Shown piece after piece: positions 1 through 12,725 of a DNA stretch of 64,000 bases. The stretch spans positions 235,339-299,338 of the forward strand of contig JH720338.1 in NCBI GenBank assembly GCA_000231825.2. Direction: 5' to 3'. Below the pieces are notes generated by a model, which saw only the letters and a list, made by a program, of their open reading frames with translations, did no database searches and had not been told where the DNA came from. This stretch comes from Tetrahymena elliotti 4EA (lineage: Eukaryota > Ciliophora > Oligohymenophorea > Hymenostomatida > Tetrahymenidae). Each line of letters begins with the position of its first letter. Position 1 is the stretch's first letter. Position numbers and translations under genes: made by a program.

Positions 1-264
1 AGTGGTTTAACTGACAACTTATGTGGATCATGTGGAAAGACTAACAAGTATGTAAACTCATATGGTACTGCTTGTGTTAATCCTACTAGTGGAAATTGTT
101 CTAGAAAGACAGGCTGGACTGATACCGATTGTCAAGTTTGTTATGCAAACGGCGCTTACTCTAATAAAATTAAAGCTAGTGTTGATAAAACTTCATGTAT
201 TGCTAAATCCAACTCTTTGATTATAGTTTTCTCAGCATTAGTAATAATTTCATTATTGATTTGA
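1..264 (+). CDS. Cys-rich GPI-type surface antigen, 3' end (partial)
   Basis: The frame is open from base 1 to TGA at 262-264, giving 87 residues of a longer protein cut by the window edge. The segment holds eight cysteines, several as CxxC pairs (CGSC, CQVC), with Thr/Asn/Gly-rich spacing. It ends in a hydrophobic C-terminus (SLIIVFSALVIISLLI) with no charged residue after it. That is the layout of ciliate immobilization (i-) antigens, where the tail is replaced by a GPI anchor and the Cys-rich repeats are displayed on the cell and ciliary surface. The family assignment rests on this architecture only; the signal peptide and most repeats lie outside the window. Other secreted Cys-rich ciliate proteins would look similar. 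Confidence 0.65.
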   Translation, partial: SGLTDNLCGSCGKTNKYVNSYGTACVNPTSGNCSRKTGWTDTDCQVCYANGAYSNKIKASVDKTSCIAKSNSLIIVFSALVIISLLI

Positions 265-963
265 ACTAAACAAAATATGATGGAAATATTTAGATTATGT
301 TATTAGAATTTGTTAGTATATGTAAAAGTAGTTTTCATTCAATATTTTTATTTATTTGAAATTAAATTAAAAAAGCTCATATCTTGTAAAAACTAGTTAT
401 TAATAAAACTAATATAGAATTAATAGAAAAAATTTTCTCAAACAAATTGGAAAGGATTTATGAAACAATTTTAGAATTGGACTGAAATATTAAAAAAGCA
501 AATTTTATTATTTGAAAATTAAACCATTTTCTATTAGTTTTTATATTTTTATTTAAAAGAAAAATCAATTTATCCTAATAATAAATTTATGTTTTATTCA
601 AATCTATTCTTTGATATTTTTAATCAATTTTATTTCACCTCATATTAAATTTTTCAATTTTTCATATTTTTTTTAATTTTTATTTTTTTCAAACACAAAA
701 TTTATTTTTTATTGAAAATGGTAAAGTGCAAGCTTAATTTTTTTACTTCTCTAAACTTCTCTTTTTTAGAAAAAAATTATTAAACACTCTAAAACTTAAA
801 AAGTTAGAAAATTTTAAATTAAAACAAAGACAAACTTAGTAAAACTGAGAAATAAAATTATTTAATAAAAACAATTTAGATGGAAAAATAATGATTTTAA
901 TAAAGATATATTAATATAAAATAAGCAATAATTGTCAAATAGCACAGAACCAAGCTATTATAT
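265..963. other. AT-rich gap between convergent genes
   Basis: About 700 bp of very AT-rich DNA separates the stop codons of two convergent genes. It should hold both 3' UTRs. T- and A-runs are frequent. I see no open frame or RNA gene. Confidence 0.6.
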
Positions 964-3900
964 TCATGCTAGGTAATCAGAAAATCTTTATTGAATGAAG
1001 TAATCTTTATGATTGCGATTATGTTAAAACTGATTTGGTGTTTATTTTTATTGAGATAAATCTTAATTTACTATTCCTTAATCTTCAACTGATCTTTCTT
1101 CTTAAATTTCTTACATTTATTGACTTTAAATTGATTTACTGTTTTGTATATACCCAAAGGTTTCAATTTTCATATTAAGCCCATCATCTTTTTACTTTAG
1201 CTCTATGGTATCACTTTCTTTCAAGTATTTTTAGCTTCTTTTTTATTTAGGAGATTCATTAGGACATTTTTTATTATTTTCCTAGCTCTCTTCTATTTTA
1301 GACTCAGAGCTTTTTATTTATTTTTCAGTATAAAAAGAAGAAGAAGCATTTTATTCTTTTTCAACACTCTCATCATATTGATTAGGGTCTATTGCTTCTT
1401 CTTAAGAATAAATGGGGGAAAATTCTCTTTTTTCTTTAACATCCTCATGGTTTTCATTATTTTCTATTTCTGATTCTTTTTTAAATATTGAAGGAGGGCC
1501 CTTTTAAACTTTACCATTTAGCATAGATGGAACATTAAAGTTAGAGAATAATGAAGGCTTCGTTTGGTTGTTTGAATATTAAATTTAACTTGGAGAAGTA
1601 GGATCAGAAATACCATTATTTTTAGCATACAAGTTAGTACTTGTAAAATAATCCTAAGAAAAACTCTTTCTTGTGGTGCACATTTAAGATTCTACATCAA
1701 ATTCATACTATATTTCCTTTTCTTCATCAACAACTTTAAGAGGGAATTCTCTTATAATAAAATTTTATTTATCAAATATTCTGATAATTATTTCTTCTAA
1801 ATCAGATGAAGTAGGCACACCTTAAAGAATTATGCAACCAGACTTTTAGTCAAATTTAATCCAATTTGGTAATTTCATGTTTTGAGTTGCACCGTAATTA
1901 GCTAATGTGATATTCATAATTTTTCTAAATGCATAACAACGAGGATTTTTCATTACTTTGAAAGCTTCTACTGAACTGATCTAAAAAAAGTTTAAATGAA
2001 TTGACTCTCCTTGACTCTTTGAAAAAGTATTAGGAGTATAATCAAGTAACCCAAGTGATTCAGCTATGAGCATTTCATAAACTAAGCTTAAATTTATTAG
2101 GTCTTTAGAAATCACTTTCTCCATAACATCATTTTAGTTCATTAATCTAAGATTTATTAAAGTTTGTTTAATTACACTTTTTTTTATTTCAACAACAGGG
2201 AAGCAAACAATTTAAAGTTTTTCATTTACAATAGAAGGAGTACTAGTAATTTATGTATAATGCTTATACCAATCTTTTTCAGTATAATTATATCTGCTAT
2301 AGGCTTCTTCTTTTAGGAATTCTAAAAATAGCTCTGTCCTTTCATCAAACTAAAGAACATATCTTGCTGTAACTGCTCTGATACATTTGTATAAACGGGA
2401 TTGTTAATCTCTTAAATCTTTAATAAAGCATTTGGCTGTAAATGACTCATTGTTATATTTAAAAGATATTTTTTCTTAAATCATGAATTAAATAATTTTA
2501 GAGAATCTGATACTACCATCTGGTCTAGAAAATTAGCTAATAATAGGATTTTGAGAGGTTTTTTACTTTTTAATTGAATTTAATTTATTTATAAAGAGTA
2601 ATTAATTCTTTCTAAGCTCGCTCATTTGATAAGCTCTTTGCAGTTTTGATTTATTTAAGCTGTTATCTAAACAGAATTTTTCATCTTTTTAATGGTAATG
2701 AGCTATACTAAATTCATTTAAATTGACATTACTATTTCTATTGTTACTTTACATGCTATTATTTTTAGATATCCCTGCATTATTAGAGTGAAATTCATCG
2801 AAATTATTTGATTTTTACTATTTTTAGTTTATATTTGGTATATCATTTTCAATTACTTTCTCACTTTCATTTTTTTGATCATTTTCTTCTTCTTTGTTGG
2901 AATTTACACTGAGTCCATAAACAAGAATGGATTTTTCTTTTAAAGTGAGCCATTTGTTTCTACTTTTCTTCTTCTTCTTTTGTGTTATGTTTAAGTGTTT
3001 TTTTAAAGAATTAAATAAAAGGATTGCTTTTTCATTTTCATCACCTAGTAAAGCAATTTTTTTGCAAAAAAAACTGTTGACATTACACAGTTCTGAGGAG
3101 TAGACATTTGATTCTTTGAAAATTGCATTAAGGAAGAAGCTTCTGTAGTTGTAAAGACCTATAAGAAAAGCGATGGGACTTAATATTTTAAGTAGCAAAT
3201 TTAGTATATAAGAAAATGGAATATTGCTAATCTTAATTACGAAAGTGTCCTCTAATTAATTGTAACCATCAGAAACTATCACTTTTACATAAATGTTTGT
3301 ATTAAATTTAGAAATGGGAGGAGTTCCTTAAAATTTCAAAGAACGAGATGATTATTGTAGCCAAAGCTAACCTGTTAATTATTTATAGTCACTATCGTCC
3401 GTACTATATAGTATACTGTATTAAAGTTGGAGTCCATCAGGGCTTTCAAATGTTGATTAAGAAAATTCAAATGAAAGACTTTATTCTACTGACACTTCTG
3501 AGTCTTGGAAAATTGAATCAAATTATTGTTAAAGCTTTTTTTCTTTAGGATTCATAATAACAGGGTATTTTTATCTTAAAATTTTATTGGTTTAAGCCAT
3601 TTAATTGCTAGAATAATTTAAGGTTGATTACTAATCTGGAGTCATATAAGGTAATGTTAAATCGGTTAACAAATATTGATCTTTTATTTCATAGTTTATG
3701 TTATCTTACATGTAAAAATTGATATGAACTGAAGTAATATTTGTTAAATTTGAGAAATAAACTATTTTTTAATTTTAAAGTAATACATTTAAAGCTTAGA
3801 CACTGCCTTCGAGTTTAACAGATGAACCATCATCATTAAATGATGATAGCACACCAGAATATGGCATTTATATAAAAACTGCTTAGGATTTATCAACACT

Positions 3901-6900
3901 TAAATATAAACTTACTTAATTAGAAAGAGAGCTGATAGTCCCAGTATTTAAATTGAAATATAATGAAGATGCTATATAGAAAAATATTGGATTTTTTTAT
4001 ATAGATCTGAGCATAGTAAAAGTAATCCTCTCTTGTAATGCTGGATTTTTCTCTAGACCACCTAAATTTAACCCTGAGAAATTAATTGTAAGTTAGGCCA
4101 GAAATTTTGAAGTAGCATAATGGTTATTACCTAAGATATCTTAATTAAATAAATACTCCATTATGATTTCACCTTCAGCTATTGTTGTTGTAATACTATC
4201 TCCAATATCAGAGTACACGAACAAATCAGCACTTAAAGGAGTTTAAAATGTTAATACTATTGAATTCAAGTTAGGAATAGAAACATTTTAACCTAAACCC
4301 TCTTTAACTGCATTAATTTATACTGATTAAGAAGATAAAAGAGGGTTAATCCAGCTAGGAGGACTTACTAAAACATTCTCAGAGTTTTTATACTAAATAC
4401 TCTAAAGTAATAAACCATTTTTTGGATAGATAGGAATAAATTCAAATAAAAAGCTTTGACCAACTTGAAGATTATTCTAAAGGTCAAAAGGTTCATACAA
4501 AATATTTCCATTTTCAATCCCACTAATTAGCAAAGCTTAAGTATGCATCACAATCTACATTTTTATTTTATAAAATTAATTTTTTAAATAAAATGAATAT
4601 TTTTGTATAATAAAAATAAATATCATCCCCCCTTCCCCCTAAAAAAAATTTTGATTATTAAAAATTAAAAACTCATAAATTTTTATGGAGGTGGAAAGGA
4701 ATTTTAAGAGAATTTAAGATTTAAATTATAGCTTGTAAATTAAAATAAATTAGAATAGTACAAATTAATTACCTCACTCTAAAGGGGAATAACATTAACA
4801 CCAATATTATTTGTAATAAAAAGATGTTATTTGTCTGAAGTTAAGCAAGATGTCATAGCATTTTGAGTTTATTTAAATTACTTAGAAAGAGTAATAGGAT
4901 TCTTTTTATCAGCAACACTTACAAGACTTATATAACCACTATCCATGTGAGAGAGTAATAAGTACTTTTCTAATTAGAATGGCGTTATATGATTTAACCA
5001 CCCATCTACTTAGTATCTTATGAATTTGAAATGTGGTAGCTAATTTAGATCTAAAATTACAAGACCCTTGTATCCATCACTTATATAAGCATAATTTTCA
5101 TTTGTTACTGAATTTAATATAAATTCACCTCCAAGTGTTTACATTTCTTCTCCAAAAAAGGGTTACTTAGGATTAGATATATCAACTGAGACAAATCCAT
5201 AATTTCTAACAGCAAGAATAACAAATTTAGAATCTTGAGAAAAAATAATTCCATTACATATGCCTATTATTCTTGATGGCATAGTATACTAAGATAATAT
5301 AGATACTTAATCTGGGGTTTTAGCATTTAACAATATAAAACCGTTACCAACGGTAACTGCGATCATAGATTAATCTTTATTTGCAATTAAAGTTTCTGAA
5401 ATAGTATTCCAATTATTGAAGGGCATTTTATAAATTGGTTAAACTGAATTGTTATTTTATTTTGTAATTTCACTTATTCTGTAAACAAAAAGTTTCTAGT
5501 TACTCTATGAAACTGCTAAGAATAGCAAATCTGCTTGAAAAAAGAATAAAGCGCAATCTATAGAGGTTTATTCTTCAAATGTTAAGTGATTAACTTGTTT
5601 CATCAAATAAGGATTTGAAATTGATTAATTAGTTGGATTATTTTTTAAGGAATAAACAAAAAAGCCAGCTCTATCAAAAGCTCCAAAGAAATAGCTATCA
5701 TCTTCTGATATATAGCATCTCCATCTATATTAATAATTTCCTATTTAATAAACTTTAGAAATATGGTCATTGCTAAGATTAGGAACATCTTAACTTAGGT
5801 TTGGTATTACTTTCGGAAATTGGTATATAGTATCTCCGTTTGCGAAAAATAGATTTTAATCTTAGTAAGTTAATTATATTGAAAAAGCATGCCCTTGTAT
5901 TAGAATTCTTTGAAATAAAACAGGCATACTTTTATTTGTAATATCTAAAATTAATACTCCTTGCTGTCTAGAGGCTACTAATAAATATTTATTATCTATT
6001 GTTAAAGTCAAAGATAATGCGATGGTACTACTTGAATCTGGCCAAAAATTTTTATATTTTAATTCAGGCATCCAAGCATTTTTTGGGTCATCGCTATGTG
6101 TATAAATGACTTGAATTCCACTCCAACAGTCAGCAGCATAAATATAAGTTTAGTCCTTTGTGACTACAACATCAACAATCTACCAGTCAGTAAGGACTTA
6201 GGCTTTAAAAGTTAAATTAACTTAAATTTCTTAATTATTTGTTTAGCTATTTATTACTTACTTATTCAAATTAAAAATAATAGTACCAGACTAATCATTA
6301 GCAACTATAAGAAACTACTCGCTTTTATCTAGAATACCCCTTAATATTAAATTAGATTTAGCTTATACTTAAGTCAAAAGCTCAAATGTTTGCTGGTAAT
6401 TTACCATTTATCTAACATCATAAACACTAATAATTCCATCACTTTAAAGTAGAATAGCAAAATTTTCATCGCTTGTTAAAATGATATCAAAAACTTCTGC
6501 AGCGATTGGCTTACTTGAACTTTTAAGGAAGAGTTATTTTTAAGTTTATTATCTGTCATAAAAATAAGAATTCAAACAGTTATTCTACACGAAAAGAATA
6601 TACAAACCATTCTAAGTGATAGTCATTCCTCTTATCAGCTATTATGAAGGTAAAAAATACTCAAGAGAGCTAGATTATATATTAAAAATGGCCAATCCTG
6701 CATTACCCCAAGAAGTGATCAATATATTCTACTTCTAGTTATAAATGATGCGATCGGAAGAGGCAAGCGAGTTGTTAACTTTCAATTCTCTAATAGGGAA
6801 GGTAGAGAATATGTAACTAATGGTATTCTAAGCCTCGCTATTAAGTTATGATTTAACGAAGGTAATATACTGTAAGTATATCAAAAGACATATTGAATAG

Positions 6901-6917
6901 AATTAAATTAACTTCAT
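964..6917 (-). CDS. Large secreted-propeller / cadherin-like transmembrane protein
   Basis: Two exons (6917..4773 and 4554..964) around a 218-nt phase-0 intron encode about 1911 residues, ending at TGA 966-964. The chosen ATG starts a clear signal peptide (MKLIQFYSICLLIYL). Residues ~40-715 are repeated beta-strand units of the LVIVP type, for example ASRQQGVLILDITNKSMPV and ISDGYKGLVILDL, which predicts an extracellular beta-propeller. Residues ~990-1140 resemble a dystroglycan-type cadherin-like domain: a GTPP turn, then VKVIVSDGYNQ. A single membrane helix lies at ~1163-1190 (SPIAFLIGLYNY), followed by a ~720-residue Ser/Lys/Glu/Gln-rich cytoplasmic tail. Ciliates carry families of such proteins of unknown role; adhesion or sensing is inference. 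Upstream and downstream frames join only if the intron is removed. Confidence 0.8.
4555..4772 (-). other. Intron of the propeller/cadherin-like gene
   Basis: On the minus strand the interval starts GTAATTAATT and ends TGTAG. It is far more AT-rich than the flanking exons and separates reading frames that differ by one register but join in phase 0. It contains a C-run near 4627-4640, which is unusual in this AT-rich background. Confidence 0.75.
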
Positions 6918-7379
6918 TATTACCTTTTTTATTTAATATTTTGAGAAATAAAAACTTTTTTGTTCCCAAAGTTGTTAGTTCAATTTTTTAATTAAAAAAT
7001 GTTCAAATGAATAATATTTATATTTACCTACATGTATTTCTTTCTTTTAATTTATTTTAACCAATATCATATAAATATTATTAAATAAAAGCACCTTCAA
7101 TAAGTTACTAAGTAAATAATTGCAAAAAATAACTTTATTTTTTTGATTTACTCAGTAATATTGATGGACTTATTGTTTTAAAATATATTTGTATGAAATT
7201 TAATTTAATTGATAAAGTAACCATTCCATATAAGCAAAAATATTCAAATCAAAATGACTGAATTTTCTTAAATTAAATTAAAAAATGATGAATTTTATTT
7301 GTGTAATGATATATTCAAACTAAATCAATAATTGAAATTAATAATATAGTAACAAAATAATAATATATTTATTTATTCA
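6918..7379. other. Intergenic AT-rich spacer
   Basis: The spacer holds the promoter and 5' UTR of the propeller gene and the 3' UTR of the next minus-strand gene. No open frame, RNA gene or clear repeat is visible. Confidence 0.5.
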
Positions 7380-10300
7380 TCAAGAAACATTGAAGTTATT
7401 ATTTTCTCTTGATGTATTGTTACCTTAGAATAAATGGCTAACTAGCTATTTTTATTGTTGATGTTAATTATTATTGTTCATATTATGTTTATTGTTTGGT
7501 TTAATAATTTATTATGCATTTAAATGAATGCTTGAAACAGAGCTTTACATCTAGCTATGAGATATTTTATCTTTTATCCAACTTTATTCCAGATTAGAGT
7601 TGTTAGGGACAGTGGTAGGCAATTATGATGACTAGTAATTGTCAAAATTAAATATTTTTTTGACAACATTTTGCTACTACTTACACTTTAAATTGAATTT
7701 GTTATTTTCTTTTGTAGTTTGTGAGAGAGAAGCCAGTTGATTCCATTTTTTGGAGGTGTTTTGTTTTTCTAAAATATTTCCAACTATCTTAGGAGCAGTT
7801 TGTAAATTTTCATTCAAATTAACAATTTAGCTTAGAATATTTTTTTCATCTTATCCTAATTAAATATTTTCATCAGCTTTGATTTTGTGGTTTTTCTCAA
7901 TGCAAAAACTGAATTCTTATTAATTTTGATGAATTTATTATTAACAAGATTTTATTCTGGCTTTCTATTACTCAAAATTTTGCTTTTATTTTACTTTTGC
8001 AGAGGCGCTTTGCCTGGAATCAAAGTTATGGGAATTCTCTTTGAGGTTTATCGTTTTTTGGGAAGAAACTAGTTTTGTCAATTCTTCAGTTACTTATTAA
8101 TTATCTCTGTAAGCTAAATTTCCAGAAATTTTTGTTTATTTCAAAGGCTTCAATTGATTTTATTAAGCTGCTTTACTTTCTTGAAATTCTCTTATAGGTA
8201 TATAAGTTTTTTCATCTTCATCTTTATTCATGTTTTCTGTATAATTTAATATTTTATTTTGATAAAATTAATAATGTTTATTTAAATTGTTTTACTTCTC
8301 ATCAAATTTTCCTTTTAGTTTGTTTTTAGCTTCGATTTTTAGTTCATTAAATGACTCTCCTTCTAATTCTTTGCATTTTTATTATTTAATTAATCTTAGC
8401 CATTGATTTGAAACTCTTCACTTTATTTTAATTCTATACTATCTAGTTAGTATTTCAATTCATCTTTCTCAGTCTGTAAAAAATCACTGAACTAATAAAT
8501 AATACACCAAATAAATATTATTAATAAAGTTATTTACAAACTCTTAAAAAAAGTTAACTGAATACCAAAATCATTAAAATACAATATTTGATTCTTCATT
8601 TTCTTTTTTTAATAATTATTTACATATTGATTCAATAAAACATGGTTGTTTTATAAATCATTTTAAATTAAAGACTAAATAATTTAGAAGTTGAGATTGC
8701 TAAAATTTACAAGATTTTATTTTTCATTTTCTTTAGGAATAATTACTTACAGCTTGATTCAATAAAACATGATTGTTTTGTAAATTATTTTAAATTAAAA
8801 TTTGTTTGGAATAATTTAGATTTATTTGTTTATCATACTAAGAAGTTAATTAATTATTTTCTTCAAAATTAAATTGTTCTCTTTTTTTATTTCGAGAAAT
8901 TAAAGCATTTAAACATTTTTGGTTTGTTTAAGATTCATTTTTTATCATAATGAGAATTTAATTATTTTATTCAAAATGAAATTGTCCTCTTTTTTTTATT
9001 TTGAGAAAGGAAATATTTGCTTTTAATTTAAAAAAAATGATAAAAACTTTTGTAAATTTACTTGAAGTTTTTGCATATGACGTCCTTCTTTAACAGATGA
9101 TGGAGCGGTTGAAGGAGACGACAGTGTACTTTTGATAGATGGATTTTAGTGAATTAGGAATTTGTTGTCTTAAGGTTAAGATTTGCTAAAATAATTTATT
9201 TAAGCTTCTTAAATAGACTAATAGTTAGAGTTACTATTTAAAGAATAAACTGGGATTTCAAATTTCTAAAATTAATTGAGGATCCCATTTTAGCTTTGAG
9301 ATCTAGGAATGTACAAATATTCACTGTGGTTGTTTATTTGTTAAGATATATTTTAATAATGTAGAGGCATTGTAGGAAATGCATTTTAAAAGTTAAGCGC
9401 TTTATTGTATGGCTAACTGCCACCATAATTGATATTAAAATTTGATTATCCTTCACTATTAGGTTTATGTTAAAAATTATTCACTTTGATTGAATTGGAG
9501 TTTATTGTTTACTACAAATCTGATCTTAAACTTGGTTAGGAACTCCAAAAATTATTATCAAAGGCATCTATTTAAATAGATTTTCTGTTTTTTTCGGTAA
9601 CCGTATTGCAGATACTGTTACTAAAAAACCCACTTCTCAATTAATCAGAGTAGTCTACTTTCTATTGCTTAGGTCTACTATTCAATAAAGGAAGCTAGCC
9701 TTAGGATTTTATACTTTTAAATGATTCAAGAGGGTATGATGATAATTAGATTGACTAATTTTAGTTCAAGACTCTTGCATCTATGCGATATATAGACTTA
9801 GCAGAGTTCTAATTTTATTGTAAATAATTTTAGTTCTTGAGATTAGGTTCACAAATTCCATTTGTATTTCTATTTGCATTACTTACATCTGTAGAAGTTT
9901 TGATAGGTTTATTCGATTAAGAAAGAGGAATTTAAATATATTGATTTGAATACAAGGCTTACTACATAGATTAAATATTGCTTTCAGAGTTATTATTTTT
10001 AAGCTCACTTGGCTAATTGCTTTTTAAGCACACAATTTGGTTGATTTTATTCCAAAATACCTGATCAGTCATTTCAATATAGTTACTTTAACAAGCCAAG
10101 GACATCCCTCTCCTTTTATCATTGACAACATTGCTGAATTAGGTTTCTTTCAAAATTTTATTTTTTTCATCAAGGTTATTCAACATTTTAGGGTTCATCT
10201 AGCTATTTCTCAACTTTGCTTGGCTTGAATTTGATTAAAATTGTTATTAATTTTTCTTTGATAAGCCTTTTGAATCACGTTTGTCTTATTCGTTGCTGTT

Positions 10301-10694
10301 GCTTTATATCTACTATGCAGTGTGAGGTAATACAATGTTTTTTTAAGGGTGTTCAATCTTATTTATGTCTTTTTGACTTTATGCAATGAAATGCTTTTTA
10401 TTTTTTTAAAGCTTTTAACTATCCTTTGATTCTTTTTCAGATTCTTTGCTTAAAAAAATGCTTTCCTTTTTGATTTAAATATTTTTTAAGTAAAATAATG
10501 TTGAAGTTAATAAATACCTGTAATGGTTAAGATATTTCAATAAACTCGTTGAACTCAAGAGAGTAATCTTCTTCTTTAGGATTTACAAGCTTTTTTTAAT
10601 CTATTTCGTTGCTCTTAAAAAAAAATTAGGCTGTTTACATCAAGCTCGCATTTAAACTTTTGTTGTTTTCATTTTAATCTTCTTTAGTATTCAT
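7380..10694 (-). CDS. Asn/Gln-rich hypothetical protein with repeated mini-exons
   Basis: A six-exon model fits: 10694..10518, 10423..9062, 8837..8751, 8674..8624, 8473..8440 and 8362..7380. Exon lengths sum to 2694 nt (897 residues plus TGA at 7382-7380) and all intron phases agree. The start MNTKEDQNENNKSLNASL is the first in-frame ATG. The protein is Ser/Asn/Gln-rich and low-complexity, with no domain I recognise; a short SSPSTAPSSVKEG patch and scattered basic clusters suggest a phosphorylated, possibly nuclear or cytoskeletal protein, which is a guess. Exons 3 and 4 encode near-identical LQNNHVLLNQ peptides. The acceptors of exons 2 and 3 and the 77-nt intron at 8439-8363 are the least certain parts. 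Confidence 0.65.
8600..9015 (-). repeat. Degenerate tandem exon-intron repeats
   Basis: Two overlapping repeat sets lie here. Unit A appears at ~8601-8674 and ~8726-8810 (shared core with LQNNHVLLNQ coding sense plus the following GTAA donor and ~25 nt of intron). Unit B appears at ~8831-8895 and ~8935-9005 (shared QFNFE/QFHFE-like sense and a TATGATAAA core). Copies are roughly 75-85% alike by eye. They make up exons 3 and 4 and their introns, so local duplication has created extra exon-like units. Confidence 0.7.
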
Positions 10695-12254
10695 TTTTAG
10701 TGTACTCTACCTTGTGAAGAAGCAACTTTATATTAATATCTACTTTGCCAAATTATTAATTTATTGTTTAACTTTTTATTTAAAAGATATTACTAACAAT
10801 TTTTTTTTAAATTTCTAATAGTTGTTGTAAATCAATCAATCAGTCAATTCATCAAATAAATTAGCAAAAAATTGAATTGAAATTGTTTCTTCTTACTTCA
10901 ATGTAGAAGAGTTTTATTTTTCTATTCAAAAATTAAAGAAAATATTGAAATCAAATTCATTTTTGTTTAAAAAAATTTATCTATCAATTTAATTGTTGAG
11001 AAGTAAGTACTCACTCACTCAGAGCATGTAAGTATGTATGTAGGTAGGAATCAAATTCAAAGAATATAATAAATTAAAATTGTTATGATTTAGGCTTTAA
11101 ATGAAAAAAACTAAAAAGCTTACAATTTAAACATAATTAGTAAGATTAAATATTGGGTTATGTTTGCTACTTAAGAACACTATTTTAAGATTTTTTATTT
11201 AAAATTTTCTTTTTTAAAAAAATATTCTTGAATAATTCAAATAATACTTCTTGATAAATGATTTAAATAAAGAGAATTCTAAAATTTCAAAAATTCTTGA
11301 TTTATATGATAAGATTGACTAGAAATTTTATTGATAAAAGATAATTAAGCATTCACTTTATGAAGTAAATTTGTAGTTTTTTGAGATGATTGTATAGTTT
11401 GTATTCTTTTATGATTATTAATACCTGAATTAATTAATTCAAACACAACTTTTTATCTAAACAAATTTTCAAAGTTCATCATTTAATTTTATGTAATCTA
11501 AAACATTCTAAAAATTTATTTTTAAATATTAGAAAACAAAAATTTGATCTATTTCTTGTCTAAGTTTTTATGATTTCTGTTAATTTGTTTAGACTATTAT
11601 TTTTACAAGCTAATTAATTTAAAGCATAAAATATTCATCTAAACTTATTGAACAAGATAAATTTTTTAGAAAGACTTTCATAAAAAAATGTAGTCACTTT
11701 TATAATATTTCTTAAATATTTTTTCCCAACAGAAAGAGATAGCCAATGAAAGAGTTAACTTATTAATATAAATATACCCATTTTATAAAGATAATAGATT
11801 TCTTATAGAGCTAATTAAACTCTAAATAGACAAAAAAAAAAACAAGGATTAGATTGTTTTTATTTTATCCCTTTATTGAATTTACTTTAGTATTTAATTT
11901 TAAAATATTCTATTAACAAATCTCTTAAATGAAAATAAAAGAATTATTTTAATAATTACGATGTGAATTCATTATAAAAATTAAAATAAGTTATTTTAGA
12001 GTTAATGAATTTTAATAGATTAGACTAGGAAATATATTTTAAAAAGATAGAGTGAAAAATGAATGTAAATACTAATATGTTTGACTATGAGTGTTTTTTA
12101 AATATCAAAACTTCATAGAAATTTATAAAAGTTTAATAGAATGAAAAAGAATGTAAATAAATACTTACTTATTTCTCAAAGTAAAAATGATAATTAACTC
12201 AATAAATAATATACAAATGTTACAATTAAATTTGTATTAAAGATTTTAACAACA
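10695..12254. other. Intergenic region
   Basis: About 1.56 kb of AT-rich sequence without a supported gene. It contains simple repeats: an ATCA run near 10836-10852 and a GTAT/GTAG run near 11030-11048. It should include the promoter of the Asn/Gln-rich gene. Confidence 0.5.
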
Positions 12255-12725
12255 TCAAAATTCTGTTGAGACATTTTTCTAATTGTTTCTTGCTTATGGG
12301 GGAATGAACAAATGCTTTTTTTATTTTCCTTTAGTTTCATTTTATTTATTAACTTCATTGACTGTTTCTTCCTCAATCTTCCTTTTTTGGAGTTCTTCCT
12401 CCTTTATATTTAATTTATGATATTTTTACTCAACTGGGCATTCAATTTTATCTTCATAATCTTTTGGAAGCTTTCTCTTACTATTAATTTCATTATTTAG
12501 TTATGTATCTATTTTTTTAGCTTCATTTAAAAGATTGCTTGTATAGGAAGATGTGCTGCTGATGCTACTCTTTTCGTCTGCTTTTTTCATAACTTGGTTG
12601 AAATTTAAAAGCTTCACTTTCTTCTTTTACTATTCTTAGATCTTTTGCTCAACTACTTTTTCTTCCTTCTATTGTGGTTCATTTTCATTTTCTGATTCAG
12701 AAGAATCATCATAATTCACTAACAT
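12255..12725 (-). CDS. Small acidic/lysine-rich conserved-looking protein
   Basis: A single uninterrupted frame gives 156 residues from ATG (12725-12723) to TGA (12257-12255). The N-terminus MLVNYDDSSESENENEP is acidic. The middle is Lys/Glu-rich and probably helical, with many TAA/TAG glutamines. The C-terminus has a distinctive HLFIPPQARNNQKNVSTEF motif, the kind of short conserved tail seen in small nuclear RNA-processing-type proteins, but I cannot name the family. Codon use matches the neighbouring genes and the flanks are sharply more AT-rich. No signal peptide or membrane helix is present. Function is unknown. Confidence 0.65.

Noticed and set aside
7887..8072. 61-codon plus-strand frame with hydrophobic residues
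   Set aside because: It is the antisense of the last exon of the minus-strand Asn/Gln-rich gene; hydrophobicity comes from reverse-complemented Lys/Asn/Gln codons.
8370..8420. Apparent one-base frameshift in an A-run of the Asn/Gln-rich gene
   Set aside because: A GT...AG intron at 8439-8363 explains the register change and makes total exon length divisible by three.
8980..9010. Second apparent homopolymer frameshift in an A8 run
   Set aside because: Starting exon 3 at 8837 after TTCTTAG keeps phase without invoking an error; the upstream repeat is then intronic.
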